Below are positions 1-8,956 of a stretch of 64,000 nt of DNA, in pieces. The notes below the pieces were generated by a model that saw only the letters and a program-made list of their open reading frames with translations, did not search any database and was not told the origin of the DNA. Location of the stretch: NCBI GenBank assembly GCA_003543135.1, contig DPJG01000033.1:54057-118056 (forward strand), written 5' to 3'. Every line of letters begins with the position of its first letter. The first letter of the stretch is position 1. The stretch comes from Rheinheimera sp. Lineage in GTDB: Bacteria > Pseudomonadota > Gammaproteobacteria > Enterobacterales > Alteromonadaceae. Position numbers and translations under genes: made by a program.

Positions 1-538
1 CCACCAGCACCAGCCATAACAGGGGCAGGGTGATTTGATCGGGCAATAACATTTTATCGATATCAATAAAAGTCAGTGCCAACAGCGCCCAGGTCACCCC
101 TAAATACAAAAGGCCAGTGACGGTTGCCCCCATTTGCCAGGCTACTACAGCGGAGACTATCGCAGTGCCAAGCTCCAGTAGCGGATATCGCAAGCTGACA
201 GGCGCTTTGCAATAACGGCATTTGCCTTTGAGCAGCAGATAACTGAGCAGTGGAATATTATCCAGCGCCGACAGCTGATGCTGACAATGCGGACAAGCAG
301 AGCGTGGCACTGCCAGATTAAATACCGGTGTTTTCGATTGTGATTCGTTTGATGACAGCTCTGGCGAAAAATATTCCTGATATTCTTCTTTCCAGCTGCG
401 TTCCATCATCAGCGGTAAGCGGTAGACCACCACATTTAAAAAACTGCCAACACAAAGGCTGAACAAAAACACCACAGCGGTAAAAACATAAGGCGACTGC
501 TGCAAATACAACAATACTTCTGCACCAGACAACATCAT
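1..538 (-). CDS. pilD: Prepilin peptidase/N-methyltransferase PilD (3' end outside window)
   Basis: Inner-membrane aspartyl protease that cleaves the type IV prepilin leader and N-methylates the new N-terminus. About 179 codons are visible, translated by hand from the minus strand; the C-terminal half lies beyond the window edge. Near residues 20-45 is the hydrophobic first segment ending in the family signature GSFLNVVVYRLP. A long cytoplasmic loop follows with a zinc-binding pair of CxxC motifs (CPHC and CRYC) and then LRYPLLELG. The first catalytic aspartate region is visible in TFIDIDKMLLPDQ; the second (GxGD) is off the window. The ATG overlaps the pilC stop as ATGA, so the two are probably translationally coupled. 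Identification is firm from motifs and position. Confidence 0.95.
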   Translation of the reverse strand, partial: MMLSGAEVLLYLQQSPYVFTAVVFLFSLCVGSFLNVVVYRLPLMMERSWKEEYQEYFSPELSSNESQSKTPVFNLAVPRSACPHCQHQLSALDNIPLLSYLLLKGKCRYCKAPVSLRYPLLELGTAIVSAVVAWQMGATVTGLLYLGVTWALLALTFIDIDKMLLPDQITLPLLWLVLV

Positions 539-1761
539 TTGATCACCGAACCCAGTTGGAAAATTGGTAGATACATAGCGACAATCAAACCACCGATAAT
601 CACACCCAGTACCGCCATAATCATTGGCTCCAGCAGTGCCGTAAGGCCGTCTACCGCGTCGTCCACTTCCTGCTCGTAAATATTGGCAACCCGCGCCAGC
701 ATATCGTCTAAAGAGCCTGATTCTTCACCAATAGACACCATCTGAATCACCATTTCCGGGAATCTGTTGGTGGTTTTCATTGAGCTGAACATCTGGCCAC
801 CGGCGGAAACATCGGCTCTGACTTCCATAATGGCATTTTTATAAATTTCGTTGCCGGCAGCGCCAGCAGCAGATTCCAGCGCTTCAATCAGCGGCACACC
901 GGCCGCAAAAGTGGTGGATAAAGTCCGGGCATAACGGGCCACAGCGGCTTTGTTGATAATCATGCCCATCACCGGAAGTTTCAGAGCTAAAGCATCAGCT
1001 GCGGTTTTAAACTGCAGGTTGTTGTGATAAGCCTTTCTGAACATATATAACGCAATAATGATGGCCGCCAACACCACCCACCAGTAACTTTGCATCCACT
1101 CTGAGATACCCAAAACAAAGAGGGTAAAACCTGGCAGTTCAGCGCCAAAACCAGCAAAAATTTCGGCAAAGGACGGCACCACAAAAATCAGCAAAATAGA
1201 GGTCACGATCAGTGCAACAACTGTAACGGCGATAGGATAAAACATCGCTTTTTTAATTTTGGATTTAAGGGCTTCTGCTTTTTCTTTATAGGTGGCAACC
1301 CGATCAAAAATGCGGTCGAGGGCGCCTGACTGTTCACCTGATTTGACCAGGTCACAATACAATTCATCAAAATATTTAGGATGTTCGCGCAGCACTTCAG
1401 ATAGCGGAATACCACTTTGCACTTTCACCGACACTTTTTGCATTAAATCACGCAAAGATTTTTTGTCGGCACCGCTGCTGATAAGGTCAATTGATTGCAC
1501 CAAGGGTACGCCGGCAGCCAGCATAGTGGCAATCTGGCGGGTTAACACCGCGACATCAGCCGGCGTGACTTTGGCATCACCGCCGATCAGGCTTTTACGT
1601 TTTTTGGTAACAATAGATGGCGTAATGCCTTGTTGGCGCAATAAAGCTTTTGCTTCGTTAATAGAGTTAGCGCGAATTTCGCCTTCAGCTTTTTTCCCCC
1701 GGCGGTTTACCCCTTTCCAGGAAAAGTTGTCCTGCTCTTTTATTTTTGGTTGTGGAGCCAT
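535..1761 (-). CDS. pilC: Type IV pilus inner-membrane platform protein PilC
   Basis: Polytopic inner-membrane protein that forms the assembly platform on which the PilB ATPase acts. The 408-residue product has the usual family length and two T2SSF repeats (about residues 70-195 and 275-395), each followed by hydrophobic segments (about 170-225 and 375-400). Each repeat shows the family pattern LARxxATxxAAGVPL: LTRQIATMLAAGVPL near 73 and YARTLSTTFAAGVPL near 278. A strong Shine-Dalgarno AAGGA lies 6-7 bases before the ATG, supporting the start. It lies 95 bp downstream of pilB and overlaps pilD, fitting a pilBCD transcript. Confidence 0.97.
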   Translation of the reverse strand: MAPQPKIKEQDNFSWKGVNRRGKKAEGEIRANSINEAKALLRQQGITPSIVTKKRKSLIGGDAKVTPADVAVLTRQIATMLAAGVPLVQSIDLISSGADKKSLRDLMQKVSVKVQSGIPLSEVLREHPKYFDELYCDLVKSGEQSGALDRIFDRVATYKEKAEALKSKIKKAMFYPIAVTVVALIVTSILLIFVVPSFAEIFAGFGAELPGFTLFVLGISEWMQSYWWVVLAAIIIALYMFRKAYHNNLQFKTAADALALKLPVMGMIINKAAVARYARTLSTTFAAGVPLIEALESAAGAAGNEIYKNAIMEVRADVSAGGQMFSSMKTTNRFPEMVIQMVSIGEESGSLDDMLARVANIYEQEVDDAVDGLTALLEPMIMAVLGVIIGGLIVAMYLPIFQLGSVIK

Positions 1762-1856
1762 TTTTTATCCTTGTGCCGGCAATAACCTGCTGGCCATTAT
1801 TAAATTCAAGTCTGCGCTTTAACTGCTTTGTTGAAGTGCCATTTTATGCACCTGTA

Positions 1857-3545
1857 TTAAGCGTTTGTCACCCGGTTAATTTCGGTCAGACTGGTTAAGC
1901 CGGCCGCTGCTTTGAGTAAACCGGATTGGCGTAAATTATTAATGCCTTCGAGCTGGGCTTGTTTGGCAATTTCCAGTGAATTACCACCGTGCATAATTTT
2001 TTCAGCAATAGCAGGCGAAATCGGCATCACTTCATAAATACCGACCCGGCCTTTATAACCGCCGGTGCAATATTCACAGCCGACAGGTTTGCATAATTTA
2101 ATACCGGGTAATTGCTCTTTGGTAAAACCCTGACGTAATAACTCTTCTTCTGGCAAGACTTCCGGGGCTTTACAGTGGCTACATAACCGCCGCGCCAGAC
2201 GCTGCGCAATAATCAGGCTGACGGAACTGGCCACGTTATAAGCCGGAACCCCCATATTCAATAAACGGGTTAAGGTTTCAGGGGCTGAGTTGGTATGTAA
2301 AGTACTCATTACCAAGTGGCCGGTTTGGGCCGCTTTAATAGCAATTTCGGCGGTTTCCAGATCCCGTATTTCACCCACCATGATCACATCAGGGTCTTGC
2401 CGTAAAAAAGATTTCAGCGCCATCGGGAAGGTTAACCCTGCTTTGGGGTTTACCTGCACCTGATTAATGCCGGGTAAGTTAATTTCTACCGGATCTTCCG
2501 CAGTGGAAATATTGGTTTCTTCGGTATTTAAAATATTCAGGCCGGTATAAAGTGATACCGTTTTACCGCTACCGGTAGGGCCTGTCACCAGAATCATGCC
2601 TTGCGGTTGTTCAAGTGCATTCAGATAGAGTTTTTTCTGGTTTTCTTCGTAACCCAGAATATCAATACCCAGCATGGCGCTGTCCGAATCCAGGATCCGC
2701 ATTACGATTTTTTCGCCCCACAGCGTGGGCAGGCTGCTGACCCGGAAATCGATCGACTTTTTCTGCGATAGTTTCAGTTTAATCCGGCCGTCCTGCGGTA
2801 CCCGTTTTTCCGCAATATCCAGGCGCGACATGACTTTTAAGCGCGCAGATAAACGGCTGGACAGTGCCACCGGCGGTGAGGCCACTTCATGCAAAATACC
2901 GTCAATGCGAAAACGGATACGATAACTTTTTTCGTAAGGTTCAAAGTGCAAATCTGACGCCCCTTTTCGAATGGCATCATGCAGCATCTTGTTAATAAAG
3001 GTAATGATCGGGCCGTCTTCAGCTTCATTGGTGCTGTCGTCTTCATCCGCATCGGCCAGACCAAGTTCACTTAAATCCCAATCTGTATTGGAAAAACTGT
3101 CGCTGGCTTTTTGGTCAAATACCCGGTCAATCAGTTTGTGCAGTTTGTCAAACTCAACCACCACCACTTCAACACGAAGGCCGGTACTGAATTCAAAATC
3201 CTCTACCGGTTGCATATCGGTTGGGTCTACTACAGCCAAAAATAAACTGCGGCCCCGTTTAAAAATGGGCAGCACATGGTGCTTACGGATCAGTTTTTCA
3301 TTACGTTCCTGCTCGGGCACATAGTCCAGATCGTAATAATCCAAATCCAGCACACTGTGCATGGTAAAACCACCGGCTGCTGTGGCCAGCGCTGCCGGGC
3401 TAATCAGTTTTTCACCAATCAGAAAGTCGGCGGCGGTTTGATACTGATGGTTTTTTTCGGCAGCAAGCTTGGTGCAATGGCCCGCATCAATCAGGCCGGA
3501 TTGGCCCAAACGGCGAAGAAGAATTGATTGCAGGTTAAAAGCCAT
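1857..3545 (-). CDS. pilB: Type IV pilus extension ATPase PilB
   Basis: Cytoplasmic hexameric ATPase that powers pilus extension. The 562-residue product starts with a type II secretion E N-terminal domain (about 1-140), joined by an acidic linker (DADEDD near 165-170) to the secretion ATPase domain. Walker A is GPTGSGKT at 322-329. The Walker B region and aspartate box lie in [10 protein letters not shown] at about 386-395, and [12 protein letters not shown] follows. Four cysteines at 455, 458, 490 and 493 form the metal-binding motif typical of PilB and GspE. pilA lies upstream with its own terminator, so pilB probably begins a separate transcript. The Shine-Dalgarno is weak (GGATG). Confidence 0.97.
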   Translation of the reverse strand: MAFNLQSILLRRLGQSGLIDAGHCTKLAAEKNHQYQTAADFLIGEKLISPAALATAAGGFTMHSVLDLDYYDLDYVPEQERNEKLIRKHHVLPIFKRGRSLFLAVVDPTDMQPVEDFEFSTGLRVEVVVVEFDKLHKLIDRVFDQKASDSFSNTDWDLSELGLADADEDDSTNEAEDGPIITFINKMLHDAIRKGASDLHFEPYEKSYRIRFRIDGILHEVASPPVALSSRLSARLKVMSRLDIAEKRVPQDGRIKLKLSQKKSIDFRVSSLPTLWGEKIVMRILDSDSAMLGIDILGYEENQKKLYLNALEQPQGMILVTGPTGSGKTVSLYTGLNILNTEETNISTAEDPVEINLPGINQVQVNPKAGLTFPMALKSFLRQDPDVIMVGEIRDLETAEIAIKAAQTGHLVMSTLHTNSAPETLTRLLNMGVPAYNVASSVSLIIAQRLARRLCSHCKAPEVLPEEELLRQGFTKEQLPGIKLCKPVGCEYCTGGYKGRVGIYEVMPISPAIAEKIMHGGNSLEIAKQAQLEGINNLRQSGLLKAAAGLTSLTEINRVTNA

Positions 3546-3692
3546 AACGACAACACATCCATCTGTCAGATAATAATGAGAAAATTAGCATTTTGATTAT
3601 GACAGCGGGGAACAGGAATTCAACTGTTAAATGCGGCGTTATCGGGCGTTAATTAATGAATTTCACGAAGTTTTTCTTGAGTTGACCACCAA

Positions 3693-3717
3693 TAAAAAAG
3701 GGCCTTGCGGCCCTTTT
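3693..3717 (-). terminator. Intrinsic terminator of pilA
   Basis: A 9-bp perfect stem (AAAAGGGCC with GGCCCTTTT) closes a 4-base loop. Read on the minus strand, the stem is followed by TTTTTTATT. It lies 16 bp past the pilA stop and separates pilA from pilB, as expected for an abundant monocistronic pilin message. Confidence 0.88.
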
Positions 3718-3732
3718 ACTCAGACTTCAGAC

Positions 3733-4131
3733 CTAGACGCCTGGGCAAGTCTTCGGAGCATATTTATTTTCGACTGAAGTAGCGCAAGTCCACACGCCAG
3801 TTGCTGCATCCCGTGACCAAGTAATTGTTTTACCATCAACTTGAGTCGGTGCATTGTCAATTGTACATACAATAGTACTAGCGGTTACAGCGATTGCACA
3901 GTTACCAGTTGCTGCTTGTAAGCCAATATCGGTTACTGCAGCTACAGTGCCGCCATTGTTGATAATGTTTTCAAAAGCTGTTTTACCAGCAGAAATTTCA
4001 GACAAACCAGCTGTTACTTTTGAACTTGCCTGATAGTTTGAGTAAGCAGGCAGTGCTACTGCAGCGAGGATACCGATGATCGCTACAACGATCATTAATT
4101 CAATTAAGGTAAAACCTTGGTTACGTTTCAT
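3733..4131 (-). CDS. pilA: Type IV major pilin PilA
   Basis: Structural subunit of the type IV pilus, made as a prepilin and processed by PilD. The 132-residue sequence has a short positive leader MKRNQG followed by [20 protein letters not shown]. Cleavage is expected after Gly6, and the conserved Glu sits at mature position 5. The hydrophobic N-terminal helix continues to about residue 35. The C-terminal domain is small, with a cysteine pair near the end ([14 protein letters not shown]) that should close the D-loop, and another pair mid-protein (about residues 75 and 87). Start supported by GGAGAAG 6-7 bases upstream of the ATG. It has its own sigma-54-type promoter and terminator. Confidence 0.96.
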   Translation of the reverse strand: MKRNQGFTLIELMIVVAIIGILAAVALPAYSNYQASSKVTAGLSEISAGKTAFENIINNGGTVAAVTDIGLQAATGNCAIAVTASTIVCTIDNAPTQVDGKTITWSRDAATGVWTCATSVENKYAPKTCPGV

Positions 4132-4334
4132 AGTACTTCTCCATTAGTAATTGATTAACCCAGGGGGTTGATTTCTATTCTGGACATTTTTGTGCGTTAC
4201 GCAAGAAAAAAATGCATATTTGTAAATATTTATTTTTTTGTAGTTCAACTTAATGAATTATAAGGTTATTTTGTTCTAATTTTTGGAGTGAACACTGGGG
4301 CGGCAGGCAAATTGGTTTGATCTTTGCCTGTAAA

Positions 4335-4349
4335 GCAATATTTGTGCCA
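4335..4349 (-). promoter_or_regulatory. Sigma-54 (-24/-12) promoter of pilA
   Basis: On the minus strand the sequence reads TGGCAC-AAATA-TTGC, an exact match to the sigma-54 consensus TGGCAC-N5-TTGC. Transcription should start near 4323, about 190 bases before the pilA ATG. In Pseudomonas pilA is activated from such a promoter by the PilS-PilR system; that regulator is not in this window. Confidence 0.85.
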
Positions 4350-4570
4350 CGCCATGCTAACATCATGTTATTTAATGCTATTTGTAAAAATTACCTGATT
4401 TGGTTACTTGGTGCGGGAGCTTGGTATCAGACGCAGTTGGTTACAAATAAAGCAAATAAGTTGTTAACAAGAGTTGAATGCTGAATTTAAACAGCTTTTT
4501 TAGGTTTGGGCCGCTGATTTCAGCCCTTGTATGGATGGGGATGAAAAATTGTGTTGGTGAATAAGCAGGT

Positions 4571-4594
4571 TGCCGGCCCACACTGCGGCCGGCA
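4571..4594 (-). terminator. Hairpin after nadC, possible terminator
   Basis: An 8-bp perfect inverted repeat (TGCCGGCC with GGCCGGCA) around an 8-base spacer lies 13 bp past the nadC stop. No good U-tract follows on the minus strand, so termination is uncertain. Confidence 0.4.
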
Positions 4595-4607
4595 TCAGAG
4601 TTACAAG

Positions 4608-5498
<891 letters not shown>

Positions 5499-6032
5499 TC
5501 AGTTTCTTTGTTTCAGTTGCAGTTGATTGGCCTGTTGCGCGAATTCTAAATGTTTTAACGCACTCATTCCTAGCAAAATCTCTGTGCCCCCTTTGCTGCT
5601 GGTGAGGTTGGGCACTATGCTGGCCGGCAAATCGCGCAGCACAATATCACCCAGTTTCAGGCTATTGATTCGGCTTTGATAAGCCGTGGTGATGCCATTG
5701 GCCGTGTTCACCTGATAAGGCTGGCCCTGTGGCATGCCAGTGCGTTTTGCCACTTCGGGGGAAACCGCTACTACAGTGGCGCCGGTGTCGAGCAAAAACA
5801 CCACATCCACACCGTTGAGTTGCAAGGTGCCGACATAATGGCCGCTGGCATTGCGGCTCAGGGTAACTTTGGCCTCGCCCGCAGCATTGACCACAGATTG
5901 TACTTGCTGATTGGGGTTTAGCTTGTTGGCAATAGCGTCATCAAATAACAGGTAAATAACGGCCAGTACTAACAACCAGGCAATCAGGGCAAAACCTTTG
6001 CCGAGTTTGGCTGTGGGATCAGATGCTTGCAT
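5499..6032 (-). CDS. Membrane-anchored retropepsin-like aspartyl protease (clan AA, TIGR02281 type)
   Basis: Predicted periplasmic aspartyl protease of about 177 residues with one N-terminal transmembrane segment (KGFALIAWLLVLAVIYLLF). The single-domain retropepsin fold shows the catalytic motif FLLDTGATVVAVSP, then GITTAYQSRINSLKLGDIVLRDLPASIVP and the closing ILLGMSALKHLEF. One catalytic motif per chain implies a dimer. An in-frame start 20 codons upstream is possible, but the internal ATG at 6032 gives a clean N-in anchor and does not reach as far into the divergent ampD side. Probably co-transcribed with nadC (3-bp gap). The physiological substrate is unknown. Confidence 0.85.
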   Translation of the reverse strand: MQASDPTAKLGKGFALIAWLLVLAVIYLLFDDAIANKLNPNQQVQSVVNAAGEAKVTLSRNASGHYVGTLQLNGVDVVFLLDTGATVVAVSPEVAKRTGMPQGQPYQVNTANGITTAYQSRINSLKLGDIVLRDLPASIVPNLTSSKGGTEILLGMSALKHLEFAQQANQLQLKQRN

Positions 6033-6116
6033 TGTATTCTTTTCGCGCTGACAATAGTTCAACAGCATAAACAGCGTGATCAACAATTGCAAAAGCCTTT
6101 ATCAGCGCATGCCGTA

Positions 6117-6707
6117 ATGCCGGTACACAACTCAGCCAACCCTGAACCACCGTTGCTGGAGCAGCGCCCCTGCAGCCATTTTGATGACAGACCTGATGAA
6201 AATGACATCAGTTTATTGGTGATCCACAATATCAGCCTGCCACCCCGCCAATTTAATACCCCTTATATTGACGACTTTTTTGGCGGCCGGCTGGATTGTT
6301 CGGCTCATCCTTATTTTGCTCAGCTTAAAGGTGTGCGGGTGTCGGCCCATTGTGTGATTTATCGGGATGGCCGCATCTGGCAATATGTGCCTTTTGCCAA
6401 AAGAGCCTGGCATGCCGGTGTCAGTCAGTTTATGGGGCGCGAAAAATGTAATGATTTTTCGATTGGTATTGAGCTGGAAGGCTGTGACGATGAAGCCTAC
6501 ACCACAGCGCAGTATCAGGCACTGACCGAACTTTGCTGGTATTTGTTACAACAATACCCCAGGCTGCGGCCAAGCCATATTGTTGGTCACAGTGATATTG
6601 CGCCTGGTCGCAAAACCGACCCCGGCCAGGCATTTGACTGGCAAGGTTTTTTTCTGGCACTGGATAAGATGCAGCAACAAAGCTGTGAAAAGGAGAACCT
6701 GAAGTGA
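6117..6707 (+). CDS. ampD: 1,6-anhydro-N-acetylmuramyl-L-alanine amidase AmpD
   Basis: Cytoplasmic zinc amidase that removes the peptide from 1,6-anhydroMurNAc-peptides during cell-wall recycling; its loss derepresses AmpC in other species. The 196-residue product has the Amidase_2 fold. Zinc ligands are the His of LLVIHNIS, the His of GHSDIAPGRK and the Asp of KTDPG, with the catalytic Lys before it. SAHCVIYRDGRIWQYVPF is also typical. The start at 6117 was chosen by alignment of the N-terminus to known AmpD; an open frame extends 30 codons upstream but overlaps the divergent protease gene and lacks family similarity. Overlaps ampE as GTGA. Confidence 0.93.
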   Translation: MPVHNSANPEPPLLEQRPCSHFDDRPDENDISLLVIHNISLPPRQFNTPYIDDFFGGRLDCSAHPYFAQLKGVRVSAHCVIYRDGRIWQYVPFAKRAWHAGVSQFMGREKCNDFSIGIELEGCDDEAYTTAQYQALTELCWYLLQQYPRLRPSHIVGHSDIAPGRKTDPGQAFDWQGFFLALDKMQQQSCEKENLK

Positions 6708-7774
6708 CTTTGCTTAGTATGTTAATAGCGCTGATCGTCGAGCGACTTGCCGTGCGTAGCCCGCAGTGGCAGCTGGTTAGTTATTTACGGCCTTATCTTA
6801 GTTATGCCGATAAAGCCCCCTTTTCAGTATTCACTCAACCACAGGCCGGTTTATGGCTCTGGTGTTTGTTGCCCGCTGTGCTGGTGACGCTGCTGTTGCA
6901 ACTGGTTGATTTCTGGTTATTCAGTTTGTTGGTGAATACGCTGGTGCTGCTGCTCTGTATGGGCTGCTGGCATTACCGGCAGTTGTATAAAAAATATCTG
7001 AATGCTGCGGCAAGAGACGATCAGCAGGCGGCTTTTTTATCCATGCAGCAGCTGGAAACAGACGCCGGTATTAGTCAGTTGCAGCTGAGTTATGGTCAGC
7101 GTCTGGTCTGGCTGAACTTTAAATATTATGCCGCAGTGTTGTTCTGGTTTGCCGTGCTGGGTGCTTTTGGCGCTTTAACTTACGCTATTTTGCGTTTATT
7201 AACCGAACCTGCCACTTATATAAAAGCAGTGGACAGCGACAAAACCGCTGAAGATATGACCCAGTCAGAGCAACAAGCAACTGAACAAGTGGCTGATGCT
7301 GATTTTGCCCCCAGTAGCAGTGCTGAAAGTAAAGCGGCTGAGCAGTATGAAGCTGCAGATTCAGCAGCCAATACCGCAGCTGAAGCACAAACCGGTGCAG
7401 AGCGGGATCTGCAGCAACTTAAAGCCCGCGCTGAGCAGCTCAGTCAAAGCATAGCCCTGCAACAAAGGTTAACTGCTGTGGCGAGCGATCTGAGTCACTG
7501 GGCGGACTGGTTACCGGCCCGGTTGTTTGGTCTTGGTTTTGCGCTGGTCGGCCACTTTTCCCGTGCTTCCGCTATCTTGCTCAGCTACCTCGGCGACAGC
7601 AACACTCCGGCTGGCCAAGTGCTGACCGATATTGCCAAAGCGGCTGAACCTTTGCCGGAAGAACTGCTAAATTGCAGCACTGAAAGTTGCTCCTTAGTGC
7701 AGCTTGCTAAACGTAATATTCTGTTTTTCCTTGCTTTAGTTGCAATTCTTACCCTAAGCGGTGCCTTGTCTTAA
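6704..7774 (+). CDS. ampE: AmpE-like regulatory inner-membrane protein with extra acidic Ala-rich insert
   Basis: Inner-membrane protein encoded with ampD; its exact role in beta-lactamase signalling or cell-wall recycling is unsettled. The product is 356 residues from a GTG start inside the ampD stop, longer than the roughly 284 of E. coli AmpE. Hydrophobic segments lie near 52-92, 140-167 and 334-352. The family N-terminus (MLIALIVERL) and C-terminal KRNILFFLALVAILTLSGALS match. Residues about 171-245 form an acidic, Ala/Gln/Glu-rich low-complexity stretch that may be a coiled coil, between the second and last hydrophobic regions. It accounts for the extra length. Confidence 0.85.
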   Translation: MTLLSMLIALIVERLAVRSPQWQLVSYLRPYLSYADKAPFSVFTQPQAGLWLWCLLPAVLVTLLLQLVDFWLFSLLVNTLVLLLCMGCWHYRQLYKKYLNAAARDDQQAAFLSMQQLETDAGISQLQLSYGQRLVWLNFKYYAAVLFWFAVLGAFGALTYAILRLLTEPATYIKAVDSDKTAEDMTQSEQQATEQVADADFAPSSSAESKAAEQYEAADSAANTAAEAQTGAERDLQQLKARAEQLSQSIALQQRLTAVASDLSHWADWLPARLFGLGFALVGHFSRASAILLSYLGDSNTPAGQVLTDIAKAAEPLPEELLNCSTESCSLVQLAKRNILFFLALVAILTLSGALS

Positions 7775-7778
7775 CACT

Positions 7779-7808
7779 ATCAGCCTGCGGCTTTTGCTGC
7801 AGGCTGAT
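7779..7808 (+). terminator. Hairpin after ampDE, possible terminator
   Basis: A 10-bp perfect inverted repeat (ATCAGCCTGC with GCAGGCTGAT) around a 10-base loop starts 5 bp after the ampE stop. Only a mixed CTCTTC follows, so it is a weak or factor-assisted terminator. Confidence 0.45.
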
Positions 7809-7861
7809 CTCTTCACAGCTTGCAACACTGTTGCCTGCGCACAGCAATACACGCTCCTTAG

Positions 7862-7878
7862 AAATGGTCTGACCAATT
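7862..7878. promoter_or_regulatory. PdhR-type operator, distal
   Basis: The sequence AAATGGTCTGACCAATT fits the PdhR operator (ATTGGT-N3-ACCAAT) with one mismatch in one half-site. It lies about 250 bp before the pdhR start and 145 bp before the proximal box. Confidence 0.7.
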
Positions 7879-7967
7879 CTGTTTTGTGGTGAATTTTTCA
7901 CTTTTTTAGAGTTTTGACTCTAGTTATTTGCCGGTAAAACCTTGCATAACTAGTAGGTTGAATTTAC

Positions 7968-7996
7968 TTCAACTACGCTTTCTGTTACTTTATAGC
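7968..7996 (+). promoter_or_regulatory. Candidate sigma-70 promoter of pdhR-aceEF
   Basis: TTCAAC and TATAGC are separated by 17 bp, placing the start of transcription near 8003. The proximal PdhR box would then lie just downstream of +1, the arrangement known for the E. coli pdh promoter. The hexamers are imperfect. Confidence 0.5.
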
Positions 7997-8006
7997 CTGC
8001 ATATGT

Positions 8007-8025
8007 AAATTGGTCTTACCAATTT
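8007..8025. promoter_or_regulatory. PdhR-type operator, proximal
   Basis: AAATTGGTCTTACCAATTT is a perfect palindrome with 8-bp arms and a 3-base centre, matching the PdhR consensus AATTGGT-N3-ACCAATT. It lies about 105 bp upstream of pdhR, implying autoregulation and pyruvate-responsive control of the pdh genes. Confidence 0.88.
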
Positions 8026-8128
8026 ACAATAAACAACAAAAAAGACCACGATAAGCACAGGCAATTCACAAAAAACGCTGTTGATAGCCCGTTTTTGCTC
8101 TAAAGCCGCTTTATCGTCAGGGAAATGG

Positions 8129-8887
8129 ATGAACACACTGAAAATAAAACCTGCCAAATTGTCAGATCGGATCGTTGAGCAGCTGGAGCATATGCTGCTT
8201 GAAGGTACTTTTACGCCCGGGCAAAAGTTGCCGACTGAGCGTGAACTGGCAGAGCAGTTTGATGTGTCGCGTCCAAGCTTGCGTGAAGCTTTGCAAAAAA
8301 TGGAAGCCAAAGGTCTGGTCAGCCGTAAACAGGGTGGTGGTACTTATGTCTGTGACAATCTGGTGGGCGGGCTGACCGATCCGTTATTTGAGCTGATTGG
8401 ACGCCATCCCGAGTCACAGTTTGATTTACTGGAATTTCGTCACGCTTTAGAAGGTATTTGTGCTTATTACGCCGCATTACGGGGCACCAGTGCCGATTTT
8501 GCCCAAATTAAACAAAGATATGACGAAATTTGTGCCGCGCAGCAACAGCAGGATTTAGACGCTGAAGCCAGGGCTGTCGGCAGTTTGTATTTAGCAGTAG
8601 CAGCAGCATCCCATAATGTGGTGTTGCTGCATCTGGTACGCGGCTTAACGCCGCTGGTGGAGCAGAATATCAAGCTGAACCTTGAAATTCTGCGGCAAAA
8701 AGACGGCATAGTGAGCCAGCTGAATTCACATCGGCAACGGTTAATGGAAGCGGTGATCAATGGTGAGCCGGAGCAAGCCCGGCAAGCCAGCAACAGCCAT
8801 CTGGCCTTTATTGAAGAGGCTTTGCTGGAAGCCGACCGGGAACGCTCACGCCTTGCACGCTCGTTGCGCCGTTCACAAACGAACTAA
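8129..8887 (+). CDS. pdhR: GntR/FadR-family transcriptional regulator PdhR
   Basis: Pyruvate-sensing repressor of the pyruvate dehydrogenase genes. The 252-residue product has an N-terminal winged helix (LSDRIVEQLEHMLLEGTFTP, then LPTERELAEQFDVSRPSLRE and GLVSRKQGGGTYV, about residues 10-75). A helical FadR C-terminal effector domain follows (about 90-235). The ATG at 8129 was preferred over an upstream in-frame ATG because it has an AGGGAA site close by and reproduces the E. coli PdhR N-terminus. Two PdhR-like boxes lie upstream and aceE follows 69 bp downstream, so it is probably autoregulated as first gene of the pdh transcript. Confidence 0.95.
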   Translation: MNTLKIKPAKLSDRIVEQLEHMLLEGTFTPGQKLPTERELAEQFDVSRPSLREALQKMEAKGLVSRKQGGGTYVCDNLVGGLTDPLFELIGRHPESQFDLLEFRHALEGICAYYAALRGTSADFAQIKQRYDEICAAQQQQDLDAEARAVGSLYLAVAAASHNVVLLHLVRGLTPLVEQNIKLNLEILRQKDGIVSQLNSHRQRLMEAVINGEPEQARQASNSHLAFIEEALLEADRERSRLARSLRRSQTN

Positions 8888-8956
8888 AACGCAACGGTTT
8901 AACTTTTAATAAAACAGGGGTGGCCAAGGCAACTCCGGAATATAGGAAACATTGAT

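Larger units (their letters stand above)
4132..4607. other. Intergenic region pilA-nadC
   Basis: Gene-free stretch of 476 bp. It holds the pilA sigma-54 promoter and a leader of about 190 bases, and is AT-rich next to pilA. The rest, towards nadC, shows no convincing ORF; only a GC-rich inverted repeat after nadC stands out. Confidence 0.7.

Noticed and set aside
1292..1822. 176-codon plus-strand ORF over the pilC start
   Set aside because: It is antisense to pilC, which has clear family motifs; no independent signal supports it.
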